Shown here one piece after another: positions 16,736 through 26,460 of a DNA stretch of 64,000 bases. Where the stretch lies: assembly GCA_021413845.1 (NCBI GenBank), contig JAIOPP010000094.1, forward strand, positions 62,001 to 126,000, written 5' to 3'. The notes beneath the pieces are model-generated. The model did not search any database. It worked only from the letters and a program-made list of their open reading frames with translations, and had not been told where the DNA came from. The stretch's first letter is position 1; every line of letters begins with the position of its first letter. Origin of the DNA: Planctomycetia bacterium. Its GTDB lineage: Bacteria > Planctomycetota > Planctomycetia > Pirellulales > PNKZ01. The position numbers and the translations under genes were made by a program.

Positions 16736-17584
16736 TTACTTCCGCTTCGCCCATTCGGTCTTCATGAACTTCAAGCCGTCGGTCGCGAGTTGTTCTTCGC
16801 TCTCGAACATTTGCCGCCAAATCTTCGTAGCGGCGGCCAATGCCGGAAGCGCCCCGCCGAACGCTTCGACCGTGAACCAGCCTTCGTAGCCGGTTTCTTT
16901 GAGCGTATCGAACGTCTCGGCCCAACCAATGTTGCCGCGCCCCGGCGTGCTGCGATCGTTCTCCGAGATGTGGACGTGGATCGTATAGTCTTTGCAGTCG
17001 CGAATGGCCTGGGCTGCGCTCTTCTCTTCGATGTTGGCGTGGAACGTGTCGTACATCATGCGGCAACTCGGATGGCCGACGTCTTTGCAAAAGCGAGCCG
17101 TGTCGACGGCGCTGTTGAGCAAGTAGCACTCGAAGCGATTGAGATACTCGACCGCCAGCTTCACGTTCACCTTGGCGGCGTGTTCGGCGACGGCGCGCAT
17201 GCTTTCGACCGCCCAGTTCCATTCGCTCTTCGTCGGGCCGGTGCCGGTAAAGTAGCCGAGCGCGGAGTGGTAGGGACCGGCCACGAGAGTGGCACCGACC
17301 GCTTGGCAGCAATCGAGAACCCGTTTGTTGTTCTCGACGCCGAGTGCCCGAACTTTCGCGTCGGGCGAGGCGGGATTATCGTCGACGCCGCGGCACGTAA
17401 CGGCGGTCCGTTCGAGGCCGAGATCGTCGAGCCACTTGCCGACTTTGGCGTGGTGCTGAAGATCGAGGTCGAAAATCGGCAGTTCGACGCCGTCGTAGCC
17501 GATCTTTTTGAGTTTCTCAAGCAACGGGCGGTGTTCTTCCGTAACACCCGCCGTCCAAAGCAACATATTGAAGCCGAATTTCAT
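16736..17584 (-). CDS. TIM-barrel sugar epimerase/isomerase (ketose 3-epimerase / hydroxypyruvate isomerase type)
   Basis: A 282-residue xylose-isomerase-like TIM barrel. Metal and substrate residues are visible: AVEYLNRFECYLLNS (first metal Glu), MMYDTFHANIEE (Asp and His), HVHISENDRSTPGRGNI (His and Arg) and WFTVEAFGG (last Glu). The LNRFE and GENDR-like pattern is closest to D-tagatose/D-psicose 3-epimerases, though genome annotation often calls such proteins hydroxypyruvate isomerase. It acts on free or phosphorylated sugars in the cytoplasm. It lies 48 bp from scpB in the same direction. Confidence 0.88.
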   Translation of the reverse strand: MKFGFNMLLWTAGVTEEHRPLLEKLKKIGYDGVELPIFDLDLQHHAKVGKWLDDLGLERTAVTCRGVDDNPASPDAKVRALGVENNKRVLDCCQAVGATLVAGPYHSALGYFTGTGPTKSEWNWAVESMRAVAEHAAKVNVKLAVEYLNRFECYLLNSAVDTARFCKDVGHPSCRMMYDTFHANIEEKSAAQAIRDCKDYTIHVHISENDRSTPGRGNIGWAETFDTLKETGYEGWFTVEAFGGALPALAAATKIWRQMFESEEQLATDGLKFMKTEWAKRK

Positions 17585-17661
17585 GAGAGCGTCGTTCCGT
17601 TACTGATGTGATCGAAAAGTGATGTCAGGAAATTGAGACGAATACGAATCGGACTGAACGC

Positions 17662-17958
17662 TTAAGTGTGGCGCGAGTCAGCATGAGAAAGCGCGGCATC
17701 ATCCGACCAAGCCGGCTGCAGCCCATAGAAAAGCACGTCGGGATCGATGTCGGCTCCGTTAGGCCAGGCGATCGTGCCGGCTTTTGGATCGACATGAATC
17801 TTTAGAAACTCGTTGCGATCGGTGCGGAGCGGTTCGAAGATCGGACCGTGCAAGAATCGCTCCAGGTCGACTTCTTTCGCCGAACCATCTGTAAAGCGGA
17901 GTTGCACGACGAAGTCGTGAATCGGCGCGACTTCGATGATACGAATCATGATGCTCAT
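17662..17958 (-). CDS. DUF2442 domain protein
   Basis: A 98-residue protein with the DUF2442 pattern: IIEVAPIHDFVVQLRFTDGS, then KEVDLERFLHGPIFEPLR and TIAWPNGADIDPDVLF. The family is predicted to be one half of small two-gene modules, often beside DUF4160, as here, with six bases between the genes. Function is unproven; by association it may be the antitoxin. An alternative start lies three codons in. Confidence 0.88.
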   Translation of the reverse strand: MSIMIRIIEVAPIHDFVVQLRFTDGSAKEVDLERFLHGPIFEPLRTDRNEFLKIHVDPKAGTIAWPNGADIDPDVLFYGLQPAWSDDAALSHADSRHT

Positions 17959-17964
17959 AAAAAC

Positions 17965-18225
17965 CTATTTCAACGGCTCGATGGAGAGTAGTCGAGCACC
18001 CTGCCGAGCGAGTTCCCAATTTTGCATCAAAGCATCCCTGTGTTCGCTCGCCCATTCCAACACTAAGCCACGGGCAGGGCGGGGCAGAGTTCCCTTGAGT
18101 GTTTCCAGCCGATCGATCGACAATTGAATTTCGTGCTCCGCAAATTTCGCATGGAAGTGCGGGGGATTATGGTCATTGTAATACATGTAGACCGAAATCC
18201 CGAAAAACTCGCTGATGCACGGCAT
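17965..18225 (-). CDS. DUF4160 domain protein
   Basis: An 86-residue protein with the DUF4160 core PCISEFFGISVYMYYNDHNP followed by PHFHAKFAEHE and the ending VLEWASEHRDALMQNWELAR. The PPHFHA motif is the family hallmark. It is upstream of and nearly touching the DUF2442 gene, the standard order of this presumed toxin-antitoxin-like module. No catalytic activity can be assigned. Confidence 0.9.
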   Translation of the reverse strand: MPCISEFFGISVYMYYNDHNPPHFHAKFAEHEIQLSIDRLETLKGTLPRPARGLVLEWASEHRDALMQNWELARQGARLLSIEPLK

Positions 18226-18238
18226 GGACGGAGCCTTG

Positions 18239-19297
<1,059 letters not shown>

Positions 19298-19342
19298 GCC
19301 GTTTCCTAAATCAATTCGAACGTGATGAATAAGATACCGACG

Positions 19343-20104
19343 CTATTCGGCCGACTTCTTTTGAAATTCGGCCCAACGGATGCGTGCGTTTCCGACGAAT
19401 GCTCGGACGAGTTCGTTTTCGTTGACCTTCGTTACTTCTTGCATGGCGGCGTTAACGTCGTCGGAACTGAGGAATGGGAACGCAAGGCTGTTGGAAATTT
19501 CGACATACGACGAATCGTCCGTCCGGCGCAGGAAAAACAATCGCTTGCCGTCGTGCCGCCAAACCTCTTCGACGCCGATCGCCCAATAGGAAGGAAGCCG
19601 CTTGACGGAGGAACTAGTCACATCGACTTCTACGACCAAGTCCGGCGGTGGATCATTCTGCGGAGAGTATTCGAGCTTTCCTCGCACCCGCGACTCATTC
19701 CGAACGTAATAGGCTTCATCGGGTTGCAGGCTGCACTCGAAATCGTCGGACGCGAGAGTCGTCGAGCCGATGCTTTGAATGAGAATGTTCAGGTCTAAAG
19801 TCATCGCTTCAATGAAACGGCCGATGATCCGCTTGATCCAATCGTGGTCCTTTCGCGGCGACATCATTTCCAAAACTCCTTCCACATATGTGTGTCGCAA
19901 CGAAATGTCGCCGATCGCCTCGAGGAATCGGAGATAATTCTCCCACGAAAGCCCAGGGATCACGGCCCACATTTCCAATCTGCCGTGATCGAAAGTCAAG
20001 CGTGGATGACATTCGCCGAACGCCGCTGCGATATTCGCAAAGGTGTCTCGATCTATGCCGTTGAGCACGATCGTATCGTCCGAGGCGGATGTCGCGGCAC
20101 ACAT
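19343..20104 (-). CDS. Uma2 family (DUF820) endonuclease-like protein with duplicated N-terminal motif
   Basis: A 253-residue PD-(D/E)xK superfamily protein of the Uma2 type. Catalytic features: CSLQPDEAYYVRN (Asp), PPPDLVVEVDVTSSS (Asp and Glu-x-Asp), then VEEVWRHDGKRLFFLRR. The N-terminus is unusual. A segment RLTFDHGRLEMW..P (about residues 36-50) is followed by a second, typical RHTYVEGVLEMMSPRKDHDW (about residues 71-90), so the first substrate-facing strand pair appears twice. Uma2 genes are expanded in planctomycetes and cyanobacteria and their biological role is unclear. Confidence 0.88.
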   Translation of the reverse strand: MCAATSASDDTIVLNGIDRDTFANIAAAFGECHPRLTFDHGRLEMWAVIPGLSWENYLRFLEAIGDISLRHTYVEGVLEMMSPRKDHDWIKRIIGRFIEAMTLDLNILIQSIGSTTLASDDFECSLQPDEAYYVRNESRVRGKLEYSPQNDPPPDLVVEVDVTSSSVKRLPSYWAIGVEEVWRHDGKRLFFLRRTDDSSYVEISNSLAFPFLSSDDVNAAMQEVTKVNENELVRAFVGNARIRWAEFQKKSAE

Positions 20105-20118
20105 AACAAACTCGCTTT

Positions 20119-21372
20119 CTACTTCTTATAATCCCCGACCTTCGGAATGCTCGGATGCACATCCGGACCGAAGTAGCGGAGGCCGACCAGCGGTTCGCTG
20201 CCGGTGTTTTCGATCTCGACGCCGCGCGTCGCTGCTTCGTGCGAGATGAAGACTTCGTCTTCCGTTGTCTGGCCGAAGCGGATCATCGCCGGAGTTTGCA
20301 GGTTCAGCTTGCCCATGCGCCCCTTGCCTTGCACCGTGATCCAGCCGCTGGCGCCGGGATCTTGCAACTTGCACTTCGCGCCTGGTTCGAGCGTCAGTTC
20401 CTTCGAGGTGAACAGTTGCTCGCCGTCGACCGTGCCGTAGACGATCCATTTGTCGGTGTAGCCCGGCCCGCTCCGGCCTGCGTCGACGATCGGCTCTAGG
20501 TAGTTGTTGTCTTTGAAGTGCGTGTCGACGTTCTTTTCCCAGTCGAGCTGGCCGATGATGAAGTCGAGGTCTTGGTGTTTCTCCTTCGGCATGTCCTTCA
20601 CCAAGAGCGACCACGGCACGTAGCGCCCTTCGACGATCGATTGATACATGCCGAAGACGTCGCTTCCCCATTGCGGCTCGTAGGTGCAAAGCGAACCGGG
20701 GGCATGTAGCACGCCCGGCGGAATCAACCAGCCGGTGCCGCGCTTCAGACGATACGCTTTCGAGAGATCGAGAATGCCGTTGTCGCCGGCGTTCCAATTC
20801 TCCAAGCACTTGCGAAGTTGATCTTTCGTCGTGCCCGGCTCCAGGCCCATGAACGTGTAGCAAAAGTTGTTGTCGACGTTGTTCAATTGCGGAGGGAAGT
20901 AATAGCTTTCGGGCTTCCCTTCCTGACCGACCAGCTTGGCGTCGGAGAACTTTTGATGCATGTGATGCGGGATCGGACCCATGTTGTCGAAAAATTTCGA
21001 GTAGACGGGCCAGCGTTTGTATTTGCCGTGCATCTTCGCGCCGATCAACCGGTCGCCGGCTTCGCTTACGGCATCACGCAATTGGAAGTGTTGTCCTTCG
21101 TGCAGCACGTAGCTCAAACCTTCATCGACGGTGCGGTTTTCGTTCGCCGCTTCGGTCGTGCTCGCGAACCAGCGCTCGTCGATGCCGCCGCGGTCGGCTC
21201 CGAAGGCGTAGTAGTCGGCGGGATGCAGTTTGATGCGCTTGCCGGGATGCAGGAAGCTGCGTGGCACCCAGGTCGGCGTGAGTCGCAAAAGGCCTTCGCC
21301 GGCGTCGAGCGCTCCGGCCAAGATTTTACCGACGTTATCTTTCGAGACGAGTTTCGGCAGCGGAATGCTCAT
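20119..21372 (-). CDS. Cupin-fold protein resembling mannose-6-phosphate isomerase
   Basis: A 417-residue double-stranded beta-helix protein. IPHHMHQK near residue 137 looks like a metal-binding HxH pair, and GWLIPPGVLHAPGSLCTYEP near residue 213 contains the second cupin motif with another His. A later ELTLEPGAKCKLQDPGASG and a C-terminal beta-rich module suggest a second cupin domain. Type I phosphomannose isomerases share this plan, but overall the resemblance is weak. It adjoins the sugar isomerase genes, supporting a role in sugar metabolism. Confidence 0.65.
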   Translation of the reverse strand: MSIPLPKLVSKDNVGKILAGALDAGEGLLRLTPTWVPRSFLHPGKRIKLHPADYYAFGADRGGIDERWFASTTEAANENRTVDEGLSYVLHEGQHFQLRDAVSEAGDRLIGAKMHGKYKRWPVYSKFFDNMGPIPHHMHQKFSDAKLVGQEGKPESYYFPPQLNNVDNNFCYTFMGLEPGTTKDQLRKCLENWNAGDNGILDLSKAYRLKRGTGWLIPPGVLHAPGSLCTYEPQWGSDVFGMYQSIVEGRYVPWSLLVKDMPKEKHQDLDFIIGQLDWEKNVDTHFKDNNYLEPIVDAGRSGPGYTDKWIVYGTVDGEQLFTSKELTLEPGAKCKLQDPGASGWITVQGKGRMGKLNLQTPAMIRFGQTTEDEVFISHEAATRGVEIENTGSEPLVGLRYFGPDVHPSIPKVGDYKK

Positions 21373-21582
21373 GGGAGGACGACGACCTACGCGAGGGGCT
21401 TGAGTAACAAGAGGTCGTTAGTTTTATTCGCTAAAAAACAGGTTCGCAAGCGGGCGAACCGTTTCCGGGCAACGAAGCAGCGAATTGCCTTCTGCGAGCC
21501 GACGCATCGGCGCGCGAGCATGCACTTGGCGCTCCGCGCGGCTTGCCGGCAGCGAATCTAAAACCAACCTCAAGCCGATGGC

Positions 21583-23754
21583 TTAGTGCCTGAGGAGCGG
21601 CGTGCCCAAGATGTTCTCGAATTCCGAGCCGGCGTCGCCGTTTTTCTCGACGACGACCACTCCCGGTCGAACCGAGAGCAACTCATCTTGGCAGCGGCGG
21701 CGTGGGTCGCCGTCGGGTCGGCCGATGCGGAAGTAGTTGCCGTCCGGTTGCAGCACGCGCGACTTGGTATTGTCGTGAAGATATGCGGGCAGCACTTCGC
21801 TTAAGATCCGATCGCGCAGGTCGCTCGCTTCGACCGGGAACATCACTTCGACGCGGCGATAAAAGTTGCGCGGCATCCAGTCGGCGCTGGCGAGGTAAAT
21901 GCGGCAATCTTCGGCAGGCCCGAAGATGTAGAGCCGACTATGCTCCAGAAATCGATCAACGATGCTGCGCACGCGAATGTTTTCGCTCAGTCCGGGAATG
22001 CCCGGCCGGAGGCAGCAAATGCCGCGAATGATCAGGTCGATCGGCACTCCGGCTTGGCCGGCGCGATAAAGCGCCTCGATCACGCGATAGTCGACGAGCG
22101 AGTTGAGCTTGGCAAGGATGCGCGAGGGGCGACCTTCTTTGGCGCGCTTGGTTTGCTCTTCGATCAGCTCGAGCGTGCGGCGGTGCATGTCCGTCGGGGC
22201 GACGATCATCTTGCGCCACTTGTGCCCTTGCGAGTAGCCGGTCAGCAAGTTGAAAAGCGCCGAGGCGTCGGCCGTCATGTCTTCGTCGGCCGTGAACAAG
22301 CCCAAGTCGGTGTAGACGAGCGCCGTCGTCGGGTTGTAGTTGCCGGTCCCTAGGTGGACGTAGCGGCGAATCGTTTGCCCTTCTTGGCGGACGACGAGCG
22401 AAACTTTGCAGTGGGTCTTGAGGTCGAGAAACCCGAACACGACATGCACGCCGGCTCGTTCGAGCTTGCGCGCCCAACCGACGTTGTTTTCTTCGTCGAA
22501 GCGTGCTTTGAGCTCGACGAGCGCGGTGACATGCTTGCCGTTTTCCGCCGCTTGGATCAAGGCCCGCGTGACGGGCGAGTCGCCGCTCGTACGATACAAA
22601 GTCTGCTTGATGGCGAGTACATGTGGATCGACCGCTGCGCGACTGATGAATTCGACGACCGGATCGAACGAGTCGTACGGGTGGTGCAGCAAGATGTCGT
22701 GCCGACGAATCGCCGTGAAAAGATCTTCCTTGCCGCGTTGGCCTCGACCGCGCGGCGGCTGCGGCGTAAACGGAGCATCGCGCAAGTGTTCGCGACCGGG
22801 GACTTTGCCGAGTTCGGACAACGCCGAAAGGTCGATCGGGCCCGGGATGCGATAGACTTCGCTATAAGTATCGGAGCCGGAAAGCCCTTCGCGGATTTCT
22901 TCCGGTTCGACGATTTCGCGGATCAGTTCTTCATCGCCGTCGGCCGAAACTTCGAGCCGGACAGCTTGCCCGCGTTGGCGAGCTTTAAGCCGGTCTTCGA
23001 TGCTTTGCAGCATGTCGTCCGACTCTTGCTCGAGCAGCTCGATGTCGCTGTCGCGCGTAATGCGGAAGAATGTATGGTTCACGACCTCGGCACCGCCGAA
23101 TAGTTCGGCCAGCCGCATCGCCACCGCATCTTCCAGCAAGATGTAGAGTTGATCTTCCCCTTGGCTCAGCGCCACGAGCCGGGGCAAGACTTGCGGCAAC
23201 TGCACGACGCCGAACAGGTTCTTCGGCCCCAGACCCGCCTGCCGGCGCAAACGCGCGGCTAAGTACAGCCCGCGGTTGTGGAACCGGGGACTCGGATGCG
23301 CGGGATCGACCGCCATCGGAGTCAGAATCGGATAGGCTCGTTCCGCGAAGAAGCGATCGAGGATCGCGTGATGTTCGGTCGTGAGTTGCGACGGCGCGAG
23401 AATGCGAATGCGCTGCTCCGCCAACTGCGGCACGATCTGTTCGTTCCAACAGCGATACTGCGCGGCGACGAGCTCTTTCGTGCGTGTCGCGATCTTCTCC
23501 AGCTGTTGCAACGGGCGGACGCCGTCGGGCGAGTAGTCTTGCGGAGCGCCGTCTTCAAATGCTTGTTCGCGCAGGCCGGAGACCCGAACCATGAAGAACT
23601 CGTCGAGGTTCGCGCTGAAAATCGAGAGGAACTTGGCCCGTTCGAGCAGCGGCACCTCGGTCGATTCCGCTTCCTCGAGTACCCGTCGATTGAATTCCAG
23701 CCAGCTCAACTCGCGGTTGAGAAAGTGCTCGGAAAGAAACTCTTGCTCGCTCAC
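21583..23754 (-). CDS. ppk1: Polyphosphate kinase 1
   Basis: Catalyses reversible transfer of the ATP gamma-phosphate onto inorganic polyphosphate. The protein has 723 residues. The N-terminal domain carries FLNRELSWLEFNRRVLEEA and FLSIFSANLDEFFMVRVSGL. The catalytic phospholipase-D-like domains show HHPYDSF, KQTLYRTSGDSPV, the phospho-acceptor His in YVHLGTGNYNPTTALVYTDL (about residue 465), a second catalytic His region in IIRGICCLRPGIPGLSENI and ADWMPRNFYRRVE. The GTG at 23754, preceded by a GGGGG tract, places the start just before EQEFLSEHFLNREL; an in-frame ATG at 23787 is possible. Confidence 0.95.
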   Translation of the reverse strand: MSEQEFLSEHFLNRELSWLEFNRRVLEEAESTEVPLLERAKFLSIFSANLDEFFMVRVSGLREQAFEDGAPQDYSPDGVRPLQQLEKIATRTKELVAAQYRCWNEQIVPQLAEQRIRILAPSQLTTEHHAILDRFFAERAYPILTPMAVDPAHPSPRFHNRGLYLAARLRRQAGLGPKNLFGVVQLPQVLPRLVALSQGEDQLYILLEDAVAMRLAELFGGAEVVNHTFFRITRDSDIELLEQESDDMLQSIEDRLKARQRGQAVRLEVSADGDEELIREIVEPEEIREGLSGSDTYSEVYRIPGPIDLSALSELGKVPGREHLRDAPFTPQPPRGRGQRGKEDLFTAIRRHDILLHHPYDSFDPVVEFISRAAVDPHVLAIKQTLYRTSGDSPVTRALIQAAENGKHVTALVELKARFDEENNVGWARKLERAGVHVVFGFLDLKTHCKVSLVVRQEGQTIRRYVHLGTGNYNPTTALVYTDLGLFTADEDMTADASALFNLLTGYSQGHKWRKMIVAPTDMHRRTLELIEEQTKRAKEGRPSRILAKLNSLVDYRVIEALYRAGQAGVPIDLIIRGICCLRPGIPGLSENIRVRSIVDRFLEHSRLYIFGPAEDCRIYLASADWMPRNFYRRVEVMFPVEASDLRDRILSEVLPAYLHDNTKSRVLQPDGNYFRIGRPDGDPRRRCQDELLSVRPGVVVVEKNGDAGSEFENILGTPLLRH

Positions 23755-24118
23755 AGAACCCCCACGTGCCGGACGTCGTACTCGCATCGAATGGCAGTCA
23801 GCCTTAATTCTACCCGATAAGTAGCGATCGGGGTGGCCGACGTGGCGAGGTTGTCGAATCCTAATAATCCGAATGTACGGTCGCCGGCAACTGCGCCGAC
23901 GATCGACCGCCGGCAACCGGTGCTGCTGGCTGTATCCGACTGCCTCCGTTATACTTCGAGGAATACGCCGGATTTGGTTCCTCGACCTGCGATTCGAGCG
24001 CGATTCGATTAGTCCGTTTTCCGCAAAAGTTGCGACGGGCCGGGGCGAACCGAGTCAGGTTGGTTTAGCGAATCGTGGCCGGTTATTCAGATTCTTCGAC
24101 GTGCGAGACCCATTGCAA
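23755..24118. other. Divergent intergenic region between ppk1 and the alpha/beta hydrolase
   Basis: It must hold promoters for both neighbours. A TATACT hexamer at 23950-23955 with a weak TGGCTG 17 bp upstream could serve the hydrolase. The hydrolase frame stays open back to an ATG at 23873, but that part has no family similarity. No other gene is seen. Confidence 0.35.
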
Positions 24119-25039
24119 GTGAGCGACGACTGGAAACGCGAGTATCCGTTTGAGTCGCATTTCACGATGATCGGGCGGCATCGGCTCCATTATTTGGACG
24201 AAGGGCAAGCGGCCGGCGATCGGATTTCGCAGCCTGCCGGGAGGCCCGCCGAGACGCTCCTTTGCGTGCACGGGAACCCGACGTGGTCGTTCTACTGGCG
24301 GCACTTCGCGAAGGCTTTTCGCGACCGGTATCGCGTCGTCGTTCCCGACCATCTCGGTTGCGGCCTTTCCGACAAGCCGCAAGAGTACGAATATCGGCTC
24401 GGCAACCACATTGCGAACCTGCGGCACCTGATCGAAGTACTCGATCTGCGCAACATCACGCTCTTGGCCCACGACTGGGGCGGCGCGATCGGCATGGGAG
24501 CGGCCGTGGCCGAGCCGGCGCGATTTTCGAGAATCGTGCTGTTCAACACCGCGGCGTTCCGGTCGACATACTGTCCGTGGCGGATTCGCGTTTGCCGCAC
24601 GCCGATCGTCGGTGCCTGGGGGGTGCGAGGGCTCAACTTGTTCGCTCGCGCCGCGCTTTCGATGGCGACCGCGAAACCGGAGCGATTCACGAAACTCGTT
24701 CGTGCCGGATATCTGGCTCCGTACGATAGCTATGCCCATCGAGTCGCGGTGCAGCGATTCGTCGAAGACATTCCGCTCCACGAACGGCATCCCAGTTACG
24801 CGACTCTCACGCATCTCGAGCAGTCGCTGCCGCAACTGGCCGGCTTGCCGAAGATGTTCGTCTGGGGAATGCAAGACTGGTGCTTTACGCCGCAGTTCCT
24901 CGATCGCTTTCTTGAGTTCTATCCGCAGTCGGAAGTGCATCGCTTCGACGACGCCGGCCATTACGTGGTCGAAGACGCGCACGAGCGCATCGTGCCCCTC
25001 ATCGGCGACTTCATCGCCCGCCATCCCGCGGCAGGGTAA
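24119..25039 (+). CDS. Alpha/beta hydrolase, haloalkane-dehalogenase/OleB-like
   Basis: About 306 residues. HGNPTWSFYWRHFAKAF is the oxyanion-hole block, VVPDHLGCGLSDKP follows, and LLAHDWGGAIGMGAAV holds the Asp nucleophile (DWGG, as in haloalkane dehalogenases and OleB beta-lactone decarboxylases, rather than Ser). The catalytic His is in FDDAGHYVVEDAHE near the C-terminus. The reaction cannot be chosen between dehalogenation, epoxide hydrolysis and the OleB step; no oleACD genes are nearby. The GTG at 24119 is preferred because homologues start about where WKREYPF begins. It is 8 bp from the CitG-like gene. Confidence 0.8.
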   Translation: MSDDWKREYPFESHFTMIGRHRLHYLDEGQAAGDRISQPAGRPAETLLCVHGNPTWSFYWRHFAKAFRDRYRVVVPDHLGCGLSDKPQEYEYRLGNHIANLRHLIEVLDLRNITLLAHDWGGAIGMGAAVAEPARFSRIVLFNTAAFRSTYCPWRIRVCRTPIVGAWGVRGLNLFARAALSMATAKPERFTKLVRAGYLAPYDSYAHRVAVQRFVEDIPLHERHPSYATLTHLEQSLPQLAGLPKMFVWGMQDWCFTPQFLDRFLEFYPQSEVHRFDDAGHYVVEDAHERIVPLIGDFIARHPAAG

Positions 25040-25047
25040 CGAATTCG

Positions 25048-25935
25048 ATGCATATCACGACCGGCGAGCACGCGACGAGCGCCGAGAAACTTACGGTCGG
25101 TCAACGTGCCACGCTGGCATGTCTGCTCGAAGCGACGATTCCTAAGCCCGGCAACGTGCATCGCGGGGCCGATTTCGAAGACCTCACGTTTACCGACTTC
25201 GTCGCCGCCGGCGTAGCGATCGGTCCGGCGATGCAACGGGCCTCGGAGGGGGCTGCGCTCGGCACGACCGTGCTCGAAGCGATTCGCGCGACGCGCGCGA
25301 TCGCCGCTACGAACGTGAATCTCGGGATCGTGCTGCTGCTTGCGCCCTTGGCATGCGCGTCGCAAGCAGTCGACCTGCGCCAGGGAGTGGCCGACGTACT
25401 GAGCCGCCTGACGCCTGCCGATTGCGCCGACGTCTACGAGGCGATTCGCCTCGCCACTCCCGGCGGCTTAGGACGCGTCGACGATGCCGACGTCGCCGGG
25501 CCTCCGCCGAGCGATTTGTTGCACGCGATGCGCTTGGCCGCCGAGCGCGATACGATCGCGCGACAATACGTCACCGGTTTCGCCGAGCTGTTCGACTTCG
25601 TTGTGCCGGACCTTCGAGCAGGGCTTGCACGAGGCTGGAGCCTCGGCGATGCCGTCATCCGGACGCATCTCCGGACGATGCAAGCGATCCCCGATTCGCT
25701 CATTGCGCGAAAATGCGGGAGCGCCGTGGCGGGAGAAGTCGCGGTGAATGCGGGCGCGGTTTTGAACGTCGGCGAACCGGACGACGAGAATTATTTGGAA
25801 GCGCTTGCCGATTTCGACTTCTGGCTGCGGAGCGACGGGCATCGCCGGAACCCCGGCACTACGGCCGACCTGCTGGCCGCGGCGCTCTTCATGGTTCTCA
25901 GTGAAGGTTCCGTTCCGTTGCCCCTCAAGTGCTGA
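25048..25935 (+). CDS. CitG-like triphosphoribosyl-dephospho-CoA synthase family protein
   Basis: A 295-residue protein with the CitG/MdcB fold signature: LLEATIPKPGNVHRGADFED near residue 28, TNVNLGIVLLLAPLACA, the VYEAIRLATPGGLGRVDDAD block and NPGTTADLLAAALF at the end. Classical CitG makes the citrate-lyase prosthetic group, but no citrate lyase genes are present. Divergent CitG homologues occur in archaeal-type C1-transfer (methanopterin) gene sets of methylotrophs and planctomycetes, and the pterin-type neighbour immediately downstream points the same way. That role is inferred. Confidence 0.85.
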   Translation: MHITTGEHATSAEKLTVGQRATLACLLEATIPKPGNVHRGADFEDLTFTDFVAAGVAIGPAMQRASEGAALGTTVLEAIRATRAIAATNVNLGIVLLLAPLACASQAVDLRQGVADVLSRLTPADCADVYEAIRLATPGGLGRVDDADVAGPPPSDLLHAMRLAAERDTIARQYVTGFAELFDFVVPDLRAGLARGWSLGDAVIRTHLRTMQAIPDSLIARKCGSAVAGEVAVNAGAVLNVGEPDDENYLEALADFDFWLRSDGHRRNPGTTADLLAAALFMVLSEGSVPLPLKC

Positions 25936-25954
25936 GAGCATGAAGGAAGTTCGC

Positions 25955-26446
25955 ATGACGACGGAAAGCTATTTCGTTCGCGTGAAGAAGACGGAACTCG
26001 TCTTTTCCGCGGCCCATTTCATTACCTTCAACGGCAACATCTGCGAACGACTGCACGGCCACAACTATCGCGTCGCGGCGGAAGTATTTGGGCCGCTAGA
26101 TGAAAACCAATACGTCGTCGACTTCATCGCCTTGCGCGACGAACTGAAAGCGATCGTCTTGTCGCTCGACCATCACATGCTGCTGCCGACGTTGCATCCG
26201 ACGATCCAAGTCGTCGCGGACGCCAAGAGCGTCGAGGTGACGTTCGAGGAGCGGCGCTGGGCGTTTCCGCGCGAAGATTGCGTTTTGCTGCCGCTTATTC
26301 AAACGACAGCGGAGCTATTGGCGAAGCACATCGGCAGCGCGCTTTCCGATCGCTTGCTGACTCGCACGGGTACTCGCCCCGGCAGGCTCCGCATCTCGGT
26401 CGATGAATGCGAAGGCCAAGAAGGGATCTACGATCGCTGCGAATAA
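25955..26446 (+). CDS. 6-pyruvoyl-tetrahydropterin synthase / 6-carboxytetrahydropterin synthase homologue
   Basis: A 163-residue T-fold enzyme. Zinc ligands are visible as the His of FSAAHF and the HGH of CERLHGHNYRV, with the catalytic Cys in the CxxxHGH motif. VVDFIALRDELKAIVLSLDH carries the second catalytic Asp/His region, and VDECEGQEGIY supplies the substrate-binding Glu. QueD-type enzymes are usually near 120 residues; this one is longer. It could serve queuosine or pterin synthesis; adjacency to the CitG-like gene favours a methanopterin-like cofactor. The ATG at 25955 has AGGAAG seven bases upstream; an ATG at 25940 is an alternative. Confidence 0.88.
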   Translation: MTTESYFVRVKKTELVFSAAHFITFNGNICERLHGHNYRVAAEVFGPLDENQYVVDFIALRDELKAIVLSLDHHMLLPTLHPTIQVVADAKSVEVTFEERRWAFPREDCVLLPLIQTTAELLAKHIGSALSDRLLTRTGTRPGRLRISVDECEGQEGIYDRCE

Positions 26447-26460
26447 GGCTCGGCCTTATT
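26442..26460. terminator. Bidirectional hairpin containing both convergent stop codons
   Basis: AATAAGGC, loop TCG, GCCTTATT: a perfect 8-bp stem. The stop of the pterin gene (26444-26446) is in the left arm and the stop of the PilZ gene (26456-26458) in the right arm. The arms are AT-rich outward, ending TTATTTG on the plus strand, which suits termination in both directions. Confidence 0.5.
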
